Assembly: GCA_021648225.1 (NCBI GenBank)
Contig: JAKITE010000057.1
Span: 1 to 16,191 of the forward strand
From: Paracoccaceae bacterium
GTDB lineage: Bacteria > Pseudomonadota > Alphaproteobacteria > Rhodobacterales > Rhodobacteraceae
Length of the DNA: 16,191 bases
Reading direction: 5' to 3'
Positions 1 through 6,513 of this stretch are shown here, piece after piece (the first letter of the stretch is position 1; every line of letters begins with the position of its first letter). The notes under the pieces are model-generated. The model had not been told where the DNA came from. It saw only the letters and a list, made by a program, of their open reading frames with translations, and made no database searches. The position numbers and the translations under genes are program-made.

Positions 1-122
1 AGGGTATGTTCCCACGCGTTACTAACCCGTCCGCCGCTCGGACCCGAAGGTCTGCGCTCGACTTGCATGTGTTAGGCGTGCCGCCAGCGTTCGTTCTGAG
101 CCAGGATCAAACTCTCAAGTTG
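1..122 (-). rRNA. rrs: 16S ribosomal RNA, 5' end only (partial)
   Basis: Read on the minus strand, this is the first ~122 nt of a small-subunit rRNA. It contains the universal 27F site (AGAGTTTGATCCTGGCTCAG, 92-111), then the helix text around AACACATGCAAGTCGAG and the GGCGGACGGGTTAGTAACGCGTGG stretch in two adjoining blocks. The mature 5' end is placed near 122 because homologous genes start at CAACTTGAGAG. The gene continues beyond position 1, so over 90 % of it is outside the window. The sequence type (GAACGAACGCTGGCGGCA) is alphaproteobacterial and compatible with Rhodobacterales; the hypervariable part seen here is too short for a finer placement. Confidence 0.97.
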
Positions 123-124
123 AA

Positions 125-138
125 AGCTCCGAAGAGCT
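125..138 (-). other. UUCG tetraloop hairpin abutting mature 16S 5' end
   Basis: On the RNA strand the text is AGCUC-UUCG-GAGCU, a perfect 5-bp stem closed by C-G around a UUCG loop, the most stable tetraloop class. It ends two or three bases before the mature 16S start. A role as a structural mark for 5' maturation is an inference from its position. Confidence 0.6.
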
Positions 139-397
139 ATCCTTGACGTCTAAACCAATGCACATCACAAACAAAAGAAACTGTCCAACATAAATGCTGA
201 ACGGCTTTTCGTTCGTTCTTATTTCATAGTTCCAAACTTTCATTCCGAAAAACAAAAGCCCAAAACAGTGAAGCTGACTGTCACTATCATCGATTAACTG
301 ACCCGAAAGCCAACCAACCTAAGTAACCGATATACATCAAGCTCAAACTCCGTTTGAAACCCAAACCATCCGCATATCTCTTCTTTTTAGTTAATAA

Positions 398-425
398 TTT
401 CAAAGAGCTAACCTTGCTTCCAAGG
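398..425 (-). promoter_or_regulatory. boxB-boxA (nut-like) rrn antitermination site
   Basis: On the minus strand a hairpin CCTTG-GAAG-CAAGG (425 down to 412) is followed after one base by TAGCTCTTTGAAA (410 down to 398). The second element resembles boxA of bacterial rrn leaders (E. coli TGCTCTTTAACAA), and a small hairpin just upstream matches the boxB position. In rrn operons this RNA recruits NusB/NusE and partners to resist Rho termination. Position about 40-65 nt after the inferred start supports the call. Confidence 0.65.
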
Positions 426-471
426 CCCCGTTGGCGAAGTCGTTAGTGACTGTCTCGCTGCTGGTGAGGGG

Positions 472-500
472 GTTCTAGGGCCAAGCACTCAGGTCCGCAA
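472..500 (-). promoter_or_regulatory. rrn operon promoter (-35/-10)
   Basis: Minus strand: -35 TTGCGG (500-495), an exact 17-nt spacer, and -10 TAGAAC (477-472), followed by a C-rich start region (CCCCCTCACC) as in Rhodobacterales rrn promoters. Directly upstream, 501-530 is an A/T-tract region (AAATATTC, AAAAAACTG, AAAAAA) that could act as an UP element. The two hexamers match the sigma-70 consensus only 3/6 and 4/6; the call rests on spacing, the A-tracts and its location before the rrn leader. Start site estimated at 464-466. Confidence 0.6.
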
Positions 501-540
501 CACCTTTTTTCAGTTTTTTGAATATTTCTTTGGAACGTAA

Positions 541-868
541 TTTTATGTCGGATAGTCACGTATTTAGCAGGTTTTATTGCGCGAATCTGGCCATTTGGTC
601 AAATCTGCTCGGGATAGCCATCCCCGATGGTTAAAACCCCGCAGATTTCTTTTGCTGCGCCAAAGGATTCCCCGGCAAAAGCGACTCGGTATCCTAAAAA
701 TAACAAAACCATGGCCAGAGCGCGGCAAGATAGGTATTTAGCCATTGCACCAAGCCCAGCACCGTTGCTGACGTTGCAAATACTTCACCAACGCCACCTC
801 CCTGCCGGCCTTGTTATTGGTGACAGCTTTTGCTGCGACCCGCGATTACCCTGCAAAGCCAAGCACAA
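541..868. other. Intergenic region between rrn promoter and glycosyltransferase 3' end
   Basis: No gene here can be supported with confidence. The region holds one possible 48-codon minus-strand ORF (599-745, listed separately) and a nested inverted repeat: AAATCTGC at 601-608 pairs with GCAGATTT at 641-648, and inside it TCGGGAT (609-615) faces ATCCCCGA (620-627) with one bulged base. The structure lies downstream of the minus-strand genes and upstream of the rrn promoter, so it could end incoming transcription, but no clear U-tract follows it on that strand. Confidence 0.4.
599..745 (-). CDS. Possible small secreted peptide (48 codons), unverified
   Basis: An ATG at 745 opens 48 codons to TGA at 599-601. 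The N-terminus reads MAKYLSCRALAMVLLFLGYR followed by VAFAGES: a basic start, a hydrophobic core and an Ala-Phe-Ala end, as in a signal peptide, leaving a mature peptide of about 24 residues. There is no good Shine-Dalgarno sequence before the ATG, no family recognised, and the 3' half overlaps the nested inverted repeat. It may be chance. The frame one base away also reads as hydrophobic text, which lowers confidence in either. Confidence 0.2.
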   Translation of the reverse strand: MAKYLSCRALAMVLLFLGYRVAFAGESFGAAKEICGVLTIGDGYPEQI

Positions 869-1335
869 TCAACACGCCAACCGCCAAGCATAAATCCGGT
901 AATCAAGCGTGTCTGGGAAAACACCCGAAAATATTGCTGAATTGTCATAACTTGCAATTTCCTCGGCGCGATAAACCGTCAAGACCGGTCCGGGAAAGCT
1001 AGAAGAGGTCGGCAGGAAAACCGGAATGTTCATTGTGTCATAGTGGTCCGTTATCGGCTCATAATCGACAAAAATTGAAATACCCTTTGCGCATAGATGC
1101 TGTCTCAAGTCATCGCCTTGTTTCAGAACCTCCAGATACTCAACGCCATTGACCAGCCCTTCAAGCTGATAAACAGGCCCATCATAGGCATAGGCAAAAG
1201 ACCCGGCACGGTCGCCCATCGCCACAGTGTCACCGGCCAGCAGGTCTGCGTATTTCACGACAAACAAGCGGTTAAGCTCTGCGTAGCCCTGTGCGGGTCG
1301 ATTGGTCAGTGTTTCCGTGATAAATACAGCAAAAA
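869..1335 (-). pseudogene. C-terminal soluble part of the glycosyltransferase, out of frame
   Basis: This is the continuation of the membrane protein encoded at 1306-2481, in a different frame. Protein text begins near VFAVFITETLTNRPAQGYA and continues through KYADLLAGDTVAMGDRAGS, YQLEGLVNGVEYLEVL, GISIFVDYEP to the stop at 869. The AMGDRAGSFAY and YQLEGLVN segments look like the conserved C-terminal extracytoplasmic domain of GT-C proteins of this kind. The same frame opens upstream only in Cys-rich nonsense (residues before VFITE), so it is not an independent gene. Restoring one T in the run of five (A1331-1335 on the plus strand) would give an uninterrupted protein of about 537 residues. 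Either a real inactivating mutation or a homopolymer sequencing error; the sequence alone cannot say. Confidence 0.7.
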
Positions 1336-2481
1336 CAGCGGCGCAACAATCGCAGTCAAGGCACGAACAAACCAATGCTCGATATGACCGCGAAAATACC
1401 ACATCAACACTAAAATCAAAATCAACGTCGGGTACCCATACCAATTCCAGATCGCCCACGAAGACCCAAATAACAGTTTGATTTCAAACAGAACCATTCC
1501 GACAAGGACAGCATATATCACAGCACGCGCGGTTTGATTTCCCGACCGCCCAAACGGCAGCAATATCGCCAAAATGGCCACCAGTGAAAATATAATCGGA
1601 GAGGTTGCCGCGCGCATTCCCGCAAAAGCATAAAGATCAAAGTTATGAATGATTTGACGCCAATACAGTGCGTTAAACTGAAGCCCGCCAAGTGATTTTA
1701 TTGTCGCCGATACCGGAAGAGCAGCCCCGAAATACCAATGGTTAAACATAGCATAAATCAGGCCAGCCGCCGAAAAAACTGCAAATATTGCCAATTTCTG
1801 CAAAGGTTTAACAGGGACCACCAGCAATATTGGCAACACAAACAAAGCCGCGTCTATGCGGGTGCCAACAACGATAATGCTTGAAACAGCCAGCCAAAAA
1901 ATACGGTGCCGGATAAACATGCCATCAGTTGAAAATATTGCTCCGAAAAACAAAACCAATGCCGGAAATAACAGCGATGTTTCCATGACAACAAACGAAA
2001 ATGAATATAAAGGAAGCCATAAGCCGAAGGTCACAAAACCGGCCTGAAGCATTGTTTGCAACCTGAAAAACCGGATCGCCATAACAAAGCCGGAAAAAAT
2101 CACACATAGTTCAAATATTTTGAGAGAAACAATCGAAAATCCGAAAATTTTTCCGGCCAAGGTTAACAACAATAACCATAACGGGTGGTAACCATTGGTC
2201 AGGATCTCGGGGGTGAAAACGCTCTGGCCGGTTTCAGCAAGGTTTTTAGCAACAACTATGTAATAATACGCATCATCGGCAAATCGGTATTCCGCATAGG
2301 AATCTCCATAAAAAAGCACCGCAAATATCGCAACAAATAGAAATAACACCGGTGGAAAGTAAACCAGAGCCGAGGCCCCGGACAGGTCGGAAATTGTTCG
2401 ATTTTTTTGACTCGGATTATCCACCAACAACCAACCCTTATATATTTCTGAAAAACATACCGTTTTTCTCTTAACGATCAC
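1306..2481 (-). CDS. GT-C type polytopic membrane glycosyltransferase, frameshifted at 3' end
   Basis: A very hydrophobic protein with about ten membrane segments, the first around residues 37-58. A conserved acidic pair, FADDAYYY (D69, D70), sits in the first extracytoplasmic loop, followed by NGYHPLW, the layout of GT-C enzymes (ArnT/PMT-like) that transfer sugars from polyprenyl-phosphate donors on the outer face of the inner membrane. The acceptor is unknown. The frame ends prematurely after PLFLLYLSRKH because of a one-base loss in a poly-T run; the missing C-terminal domain follows at 869-1335. The start is uncertain: the GTG at 2481 is only 4 nt from the Rhs remnant, and residues 1-36 look unlike a normal N-terminus. 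A GTG near residue 20 (V20), behind an AAGGG, is an alternative. The 5' end may have been altered by the Rhs rearrangement. Confidence 0.7.
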   Translation of the reverse strand: MIVKRKTVCFSEIYKGWLLVDNPSQKNRTISDLSGASALVYFPPVLFLFVAIFAVLFYGDSYAEYRFADDAYYYIVVAKNLAETGQSVFTPEILTNGYHPLWLLLLTLAGKIFGFSIVSLKIFELCVIFSGFVMAIRFFRLQTMLQAGFVTFGLWLPLYSFSFVVMETSLLFPALVLFFGAIFSTDGMFIRHRIFWLAVSSIIVVGTRIDAALFVLPILLVVPVKPLQKLAIFAVFSAAGLIYAMFNHWYFGAALPVSATIKSLGGLQFNALYWRQIIHNFDLYAFAGMRAATSPIIFSLVAILAILLPFGRSGNQTARAVIYAVLVGMVLFEIKLLFGSSWAIWNWYGYPTLILILVLMWYFRGHIEHWFVRALTAIVAPLFLLYLSRKH

Positions 2482-2485
2482 AACA

Positions 2486-3223
2486 TCAAAACACGATTGG
2501 TTTCCAGCCGCTGATGATGGAGTCTAGGGTGTGGAATAGCAGGCCGGTGCTGGCATCAAAGCGCTCCTCGGGGATGGCGGTGGCCAGCAGCGTTTGGGTG
2601 TCAGGGTCGCCGAAGGGGGTGTAGCTGTTGGATTGCTCGGAGATGCCTGCGGCGTTGGTGATTAAACGAACGCTGGCGAGGTGGTCTCGGTGGAGATAGC
2701 TGATGGCCTCGGACGCGCCGCCTGCATTGGTGATTCGGAAGTCCGCATGGGGTTGCAGGATTATCGTTTCACTCGCCGTGCCAAAGTTACGGATTTCTGC
2801 AATGCTGGTGTAGAAGGTTGTGACTCCGTCAACTACTTTGGTCTGACGAATCGCACCCGGGCCATAGGTATAAGTCGTGGTCTGCCCAGCAAAAACCACC
2901 TGCGTTGGTTCGTTGGCGTAGTTATAGGTGATGGCTTTGGATGCCAGCCCGAGGGTCATATTGCCGTTGGCGTCATAAGCCAGCGGTGAACCGTCAACGG
3001 TTAAGGGCGTATGCGGGCGAGCCTCAGAACTCAGCGGATAGACGTAAGCCCCAACGCCCGAATTGCTGAGCATATTGCCGCCAGCATCATAGGTGAAGCT
3101 GTGGGCAACAGTGCTGGTGCCCATGTCATAGGCAAACAGCAAGCGACCGGAATAGTCGTATTCGTAATCAAAGCTCTGATTGGCTAGCGAACTGGCATAG
3201 GTGGTAATACGGCCGTTCCCTTT
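2486..3223 (-). pseudogene. Rhs core remnant lacking both ends (displaced copy A)
   Basis: The open frame runs from just inside the immunity-gene boundary (KGNGRITTYASSLANQ) through several YD-type repeats (FDYEYDYSGRLL, FTYDAGGNML, LAYDANGNMT) and the pre-core text SYLHRDHLASVRL and FGDPDTQ. It has no start codon with a ribosome site, because the reading frame is simply cut in at 3223, right after a stop. Relative to copy B it lacks 18 bp (six codons), and after FDASTGLLF it leaves homology and ends in 15 unrelated residues. The hallmark core text (ARYYDP, GRFLQPD) and any toxin domain are therefore missing. It is best read as a broken duplicate that cannot deliver a toxin but gives the locus homology for recombination. 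Confidence 0.8.
2535..3003 (-). repeat. Rhs direct repeat, copy A
   Basis: This copy aligns to 4567-5053 without any gap other than an 18-bp deletion: the offset is 2032 before the gap and 2050 after it. Both copies lie in the same orientation with only scattered substitutions. The repeats flank the toxin and immunity genes, so homologous recombination between them would excise or duplicate that module. Confidence 0.85.
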
Positions 3224-3228
3224 TTAAT

Positions 3229-3759
3229 TTACCTATTAAAAACAACCCCACTAGTGTCCAAATCACCATTAAACATTATACCAATAAGGTACTTTTGGGA
3301 ATCGTCAAAAAATACATAAAATTCGTCTACTCCATTGTCCGAACCCCATTCTGCCAAGCCAGCTTGTATGCGGTCAGCGATTGGCTGTGTGTTTTCTGTA
3401 AAATTGTCGTAACTTAGTATTTCAGCTAAGTTAGACGGAAAACATAAATTGGCTTCACAATAGGAAATCATCTCTGTCCTATTAAAAGAGTATGTCAATT
3501 TTGTATCTGTCTCGATTTCAATTTCATTGCAACTTTGTAGTTCGCCAACCGCATTTAAACAACCAATCGCCAAAATTTCCCCTCCCCCCACTGGCGGGTA
3601 AAATTGATTCTTTACATCCACATATTCCGAAAATTTCATTCCAGAATACAGCTGGCCAACAAAAGAATTTGCAAGCTGACTGAGCGGATCAGAGCTGGTA
3701 CACCCGCTCAAGACGACAAAGGCCAACGATATAGTTTTCGTAAATATGCTACAATTCAT
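3229..3759 (-). CDS. Small lipoprotein, candidate immunity protein for the Rhs toxin
   Basis: The 176-residue protein has a lipoprotein signal: MNCSIFTKTISLAFVV followed by the lipobox LSGC, with Cys20 as the lipidated residue and Thr at +2, so outer-membrane sorting is likely. The mature part has four further Cys (in GCLNAVGELQSC and YCEANLC), which could form disulphides in the periplasm. No family is recognised. It starts 14 nt after the stop of the Rhs toxin gene on the same strand, the standard place of a cognate immunity gene. A lipid-anchored periplasmic immunity protein agrees with a toxin that attacks envelope lipids or periplasmic targets. The gene is visibly more AT-rich than the metabolic genes to the right, as is common for laterally exchanged toxin-immunity modules. 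The immunity role is inferred from position. Confidence 0.65.
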   Translation of the reverse strand: MNCSIFTKTISLAFVVLSGCTSSDPLSQLANSFVGQLYSGMKFSEYVDVKNQFYPPVGGGEILAIGCLNAVGELQSCNEIEIETDTKLTYSFNRTEMISYCEANLCFPSNLAEILSYDNFTENTQPIADRIQAGLAEWGSDNGVDEFYVFFDDSQKYLIGIMFNGDLDTSGVVFNR

Positions 3760-3773
3760 TTCGTTGATCCAAT

Positions 3774-5102
3774 CTAATTTCCATTTTCAAAAAGCAACTG
3801 GTCAAATATCACGCCGTAAAGCTGGCGCCAAGTTTCCGAATAGATTACGGCCATATGGCCGCTTTGGCCTCGATCCCTCAAAGCCCAATCGGTTAATGCA
3901 AAATTTCCTGTTGCCTTGGGCTGAAACCCCATGGGGCCGCCCATACGTGCAATTCCATCAGGATTTATTGGAGGATTAGTCAATCCCGAATTCCGTCTAT
4001 CTGACTGAGTCAATCGCTTGCTCATCGGTACATATATGTTGATCCAAATTGTTTCAGAATTTTCAACCACCTGACGGTTCCACGGAAACGCTACTGGATC
4101 AAGTGAAACGACTGAGTCTACGAAAATTCCCATACCTTCAAGCTCGTTTGCAAGCCTAATCGCCGCTGCTCCGCCACGGCTATGCCCAAAAATATAGACT
4201 GGTTCATCGGGATTATCGCTAAGAATATTTTGAATTTCGAGCGCCATTTCAGAAGGCCCACCAGATGGTGATCTTTCTGTTCGTGTCCATCGGCCAGATA
4301 TATCTTCGATGCCGTCACCTGTCTTAAACAGGTTACCAAATGTTTTTCTGAGCCAAGTTGCGAATCTCCCCATTGTTTCATTTTCAGATGCGTCATCTTG
4401 TGCACCGCCAATAAAAACATTCAGATGTCCATTTCTATCGCTGCGATTCACCGGATCATTCGCGGAATATGCATACCGATTCGTCCCAACACCCCGCTGC
4501 CTTACCTCCCACCAATCCGGTTGCAGGAACCTTCCCAAGTCTGGGTCGTAGTATCTGGCGTTCAGGAATAGCAGGCCGGTTGAGGCATCATAGCGTTCGC
4601 CTATAAAACTGCGTTCCTCGGGGATCGCCGTGGCCAGAAGCGTCTGGGTGTCGGGGTCGCCGAAGGGGGTGTAGGTGTTGCTTTGCTCGGAGATGCCTGC
4701 GGCGTTGGTGATTAAACGAACGCTGGCGAGGTGGTCTCGGTGGAGATAGCTGATGGCCTCGGACGCGCCGCCTGCATCGGTAATGCGGAAGTCGGGGTGG
4801 GGTTGCAGGATTATCGTTTCACTCGCCATGCCGAAGTTACGGATTTCGGCAATGCTGGTGTAGAAGGTTGTAACGCCGTCAACCACCTTGGTTTGGCGGA
4901 TGGCACCGGGGCCATAGGTATAAGTCGTGGTCTGCCCCGCAAAAACCACCAGCGTGGGTTCGTTGGCGTAATTATAGGTGATGGCTTTGCCCGCCAGCCC
5001 GAGGGTCATGTTACCGTTGGCGTCGTAGCTCAGGTTTTGGCCGTCAACGGTTAGGCGAGGTGGTCTCGGTATAGATAGCTGACGGAGACAAAAACCGCCC
5101 AT
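3774..5102 (-). CDS. Rhs C-terminal cassette with serine alpha/beta-hydrolase toxin domain
   Basis: The frame encodes up to 442 residues. Residues ~17-195 are Rhs core: YDANGNMTLGL, YLHRDHLASVRL, GERYDASTGLLFLNARYYDP and GRFLQPDWW, then GTNRYAYSANDPVNRSDRNG (207-225). The usual Pro of the DPxG text is Arg223 here. From ~227 a variable toxin domain follows, with PVYIFGHSRGGAAA (nucleophile Ser308 in GHSRGG), an acid SLDPVA (Asp335) and a histidine GHMAVIY (His416), a likely Ser-Asp-His triad of a lipase or esterase. Rhs proteins carry such C-terminal effectors for contact-dependent or type VI killing of neighbours. The listed start at 5102 is probably fortuitous: residues 1-16 read a different frame of another Rhs scrap, so this is a 5'-truncated cassette, not a full gene. 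Function as a phospholipase-like toxin is inferred. Confidence 0.75.
   Translation of the reverse strand: MGGFCLRQLSIPRPPRLTVDGQNLSYDANGNMTLGLAGKAITYNYANEPTLVVFAGQTTTYTYGPGAIRQTKVVDGVTTFYTSIAEIRNFGMASETIILQPHPDFRITDAGGASEAISYLHRDHLASVRLITNAAGISEQSNTYTPFGDPDTQTLLATAIPEERSFIGERYDASTGLLFLNARYYDPDLGRFLQPDWWEVRQRGVGTNRYAYSANDPVNRSDRNGHLNVFIGGAQDDASENETMGRFATWLRKTFGNLFKTGDGIEDISGRWTRTERSPSGGPSEMALEIQNILSDNPDEPVYIFGHSRGGAAAIRLANELEGMGIFVDSVVSLDPVAFPWNRQVVENSETIWINIYVPMSKRLTQSDRRNSGLTNPPINPDGIARMGGPMGFQPKATGNFALTDWALRDRGQSGHMAVIYSETWRQLYGVIFDQLLFENGN
4567..5053 (-). repeat. Rhs direct repeat, copy B
   Basis: This is the partner of 2535-3003, 487 bp against 469 bp. It still contains the 18 bp missing in the other copy, bounded by two GCGTTC hexamers (4593-4598 and 4611-4616), which suggests the shorter copy arose by slippage or recombination between them. 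It ends at CCGTCAACGGTTA, where a third Rhs scrap begins. Confidence 0.85.
5054..5082 (-). repeat. Third Rhs scrap (29 bp) at rearrangement junction
   Basis: The 29 bases match 4725-4753 and 2675-2703 with two differences. On the minus strand they encode SYLYRDHLA, equivalent to SYLHRDHLA in the two larger copies, but in a different frame from copy B and joined directly to the text preceding LTVDG. The CGCC at the join is present in both parents (CACCTCGCC and ACGCCCTTAACC), which looks like a microhomology-mediated deletion that removed the 5' part of the cassette. Confidence 0.7.
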
Positions 5103-5148
5103 GCGGATAAATTATTCACCCGGGGCCAAGTTCCCGAACTACCAAAAA

Positions 5149-5523
5149 TCAATGCTGATACCACTTTAATTTTCGATCCAGAGGCCAGATTTTTCGCACC
5201 CATAATGTGTTCGGGTCTACCTGAATACCGCAGCACTCTCCTTTTTTGATCCGGTTGAGGGTTTTTTGCATGTTTACATACCCCTGAATAACATCCGGCG
5301 ATTCGGCAAACCGGAGTTCAAAATAAAAAACCGGCCCTCCGGCCGCGTATTGAATTTTTGTAAAAGGTATTTTGACCATATGATTGGGCCGTGAAAACCG
5401 GCGCATCGTGACCAACATACCTTCACGCCGGACCATACCTTTACCGGTAAGCCGACCCCACAGCCCGATTGCATCAGCGCGAAACCCTTTTGGTTCAAAC
5501 GGGTATTTCTTTTTCTTTGCCAA
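5149..5523 (-). CDS. Hypothetical small basic protein downstream of the RpiR regulator
   Basis: The protein has 124 residues and starts with TTG at 5523, chosen because AAAGGAG lies 6-7 nt upstream; no ATG start is better placed. It begins MAKKKKYPFEPKGFRADAIG and is rich in Lys and Arg, with two aromatic stretches (VFYFELRF, LKWYQH). No signal peptide or membrane segment and no family are recognised. It lies 23 nt after the regulator gene on the same strand, so it is probably in the same transcript. Its 3' end borders the scrambled Rhs DNA, and a recent truncation cannot be excluded, although the stop looks natural. Function unknown. Confidence 0.55.
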   Translation of the reverse strand: MAKKKKYPFEPKGFRADAIGLWGRLTGKGMVRREGMLVTMRRFSRPNHMVKIPFTKIQYAAGGPVFYFELRFAESPDVIQGYVNMQKTLNRIKKGECCGIQVDPNTLWVRKIWPLDRKLKWYQH

Positions 5524-5546
5524 TATCTGCTCCTTTGGTTGGCTGG

Positions 5547-6428
5547 TCAGACAAATTTTTTGAACAGTTTGGTTTTCTCGAACAACCCTTCCAGCTCGGT
5601 CATGCGCTGATTGGTTTCATCCCATGTTTCGTTCTGCACCGCCGCAATCACCGCCTCCAGTATAAACATGGTCACCACCGAGGAATCCCATGCGCTCGGC
5701 ACTTCGATTCTTGAATAAATCTTGTGTTTGGCAAATTTTGCAACCGGGCTACCCCATTGATCGGTAAATAAAATCAATTCCACCCCGCGCGCCGCCGCCA
5801 TTTTGGCAAAGCGCAGCAGGTCATGTTCATAACGGCGCACATCAAACAGCACCAGCACATCGCCTTTTTTCATGTTCAGCACATAATGCGGCCATGAATT
5901 TGCGTTGCGCTCCACTTGCAACACATCGCCGCGCATCATTTGCATATGGGTATAGAAATAGCTGGCCAAGGAATGCGAAATACGCCCGCCCACCACATGG
6001 ATCATCCGGCCCCGGTCAGCCAGCACCTTTACCAATGCATCAAAATCATCCGGGTCCTGTTGTTTTAAGGTCTGGCGCAGGTTTTCGATCACCGTTTCGG
6101 CAAACTGGTTCAAAATATGCGTATCCGGTGCGTTTTCGGCCCAGCGATCATGTTTTAAAATCGGGTTGGAAATGGTCGCTTCCAATTCACCACGCAGGGT
6201 TTTTTGCAATTCGGGAAAGCCGCCAAAGCCCAGCTTGCGGGCCATGCGCGCCACGGTCGGGGTTGAAACCCCGGAATTTTCCGCCAGCGCTGTAATGCTG
6301 CCCAGCCCCGATACCGGATAATTATCCAGCATGGCATTGGCCAATTGGCGTTCAGCCCGGGTTAAGCTGTCAAACCGGTTTTGAATACGCTGTGCAACGG
6401 TAAGGTTCTGCTGGTCTTGCTTGGTCAT
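5547..6428 (-). CDS. MurR/RpiR family transcriptional regulator (HTH + SIS)
   Basis: The 293-residue protein has the two-domain RpiR layout. The N-terminal HTH_6 domain (about 1-80) contains the helix-turn-helix text ITALAENSGVSTPTVARMAR (45-64) followed by KLGFGGFPELQKTLRGE, typical of the family. The SIS domain (about 128-265) includes IHVVGGRISHSLASYFY and VLVLFDVRRYEHDLLRFAKM and normally binds a phosphosugar or another small effector. Start ATG at 6428 has GAGG close upstream. It is divergent from the amidohydrolase-TRAP operon with 145 bp between the two starts, and a dyad over the opposite promoter (6496-6525) is its likely operator. It probably controls the adjacent catabolic operon. 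The inducer is unknown; RpiR proteins next to amine or amino-acid catabolic operons need not sense sugars. Confidence 0.9.
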   Translation of the reverse strand: MTKQDQQNLTVAQRIQNRFDSLTRAERQLANAMLDNYPVSGLGSITALAENSGVSTPTVARMARKLGFGGFPELQKTLRGELEATISNPILKHDRWAENAPDTHILNQFAETVIENLRQTLKQQDPDDFDALVKVLADRGRMIHVVGGRISHSLASYFYTHMQMMRGDVLQVERNANSWPHYVLNMKKGDVLVLFDVRRYEHDLLRFAKMAAARGVELILFTDQWGSPVAKFAKHKIYSRIEVPSAWDSSVVTMFILEAVIAAVQNETWDETNQRMTELEGLFEKTKLFKKFV

Positions 6429-6452
6429 TCCGGCCTCGCGAGGTTTTAATTA

Positions 6453-6463
6453 GTGGTCCAGAA
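6453..6463 (+). promoter_or_regulatory. Possible extra regulator half-site
   Basis: GTGGTCCAGAA matches the left arm of the downstream dyad (GTGGTTCTGAA) at 9 of 11 positions in the same direction, 43 bp upstream, about four helical turns. No clear inverted partner is present beside it. It could be an accessory binding site nearer the regulator's own promoter. Confidence 0.3.
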
Positions 6464-6483
6464 AAAGAATATCTGAAAAGTTC

Positions 6484-6513
6484 TTGACGAAACAGGTGGT
6501 TCTGAAACAATAT
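6484..6513 (+). promoter_or_regulatory. Candidate promoter of the catabolic operon
   Basis: TTGACG (6484-6489) is a good -35 hexamer. With an 18-nt spacer the weak hexamer CAATAT (6508-6513) is in -10 position. The candidate operator dyad covers the -10 element, as expected for a site at which a repressor would block transcription. The -10 match is poor, so the exact elements are uncertain. Confidence 0.35.

Larger units (their letters stand above)
123..465 (-). other. rRNA operon 5' leader (transcribed, non-coding)
   Basis: This stretch lies between the inferred transcription start near 465 and the mature 16S 5' end. It has no credible coding frame and is AT-rich. It holds a boxB-boxA antitermination site near its start (398-425) and a tight hairpin directly before the mature 16S end (125-138). 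The middle, roughly 140-395, should include the 5' half of the RNase III processing stem, whose partner would lie past the 16S 3' end outside this window, so pairing cannot be tested here. Confidence 0.75.

Noticed and set aside
2681..2989. Plus-strand open frame of 102 codons (and its twin at 4731-5054)
   Set aside because: Both are reverse-strand shadows of the duplicated Rhs core and are similar to each other only because the DNA is repeated.
4118..4420. Minus-strand 100-codon frame inside the toxin domain
   Set aside because: It overlaps the Rhs toxin domain in another frame on the same strand, and the toxin frame carries the catalytic motifs.
2486..5102. Insertion sequence or CRISPR array as the cause of the repeats
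   Set aside because: No transposase, terminal inverted repeats or regularly spaced short repeats are visible; the repeats are coding Rhs core copies.
6433..6442. Perfect 10-bp palindrome CCTCGCGAGG before the regulator start
   Set aside because: It has no spacer and coincides with the regulator's ribosome site; too short to be distinguished from chance and unlike the operator dyad.
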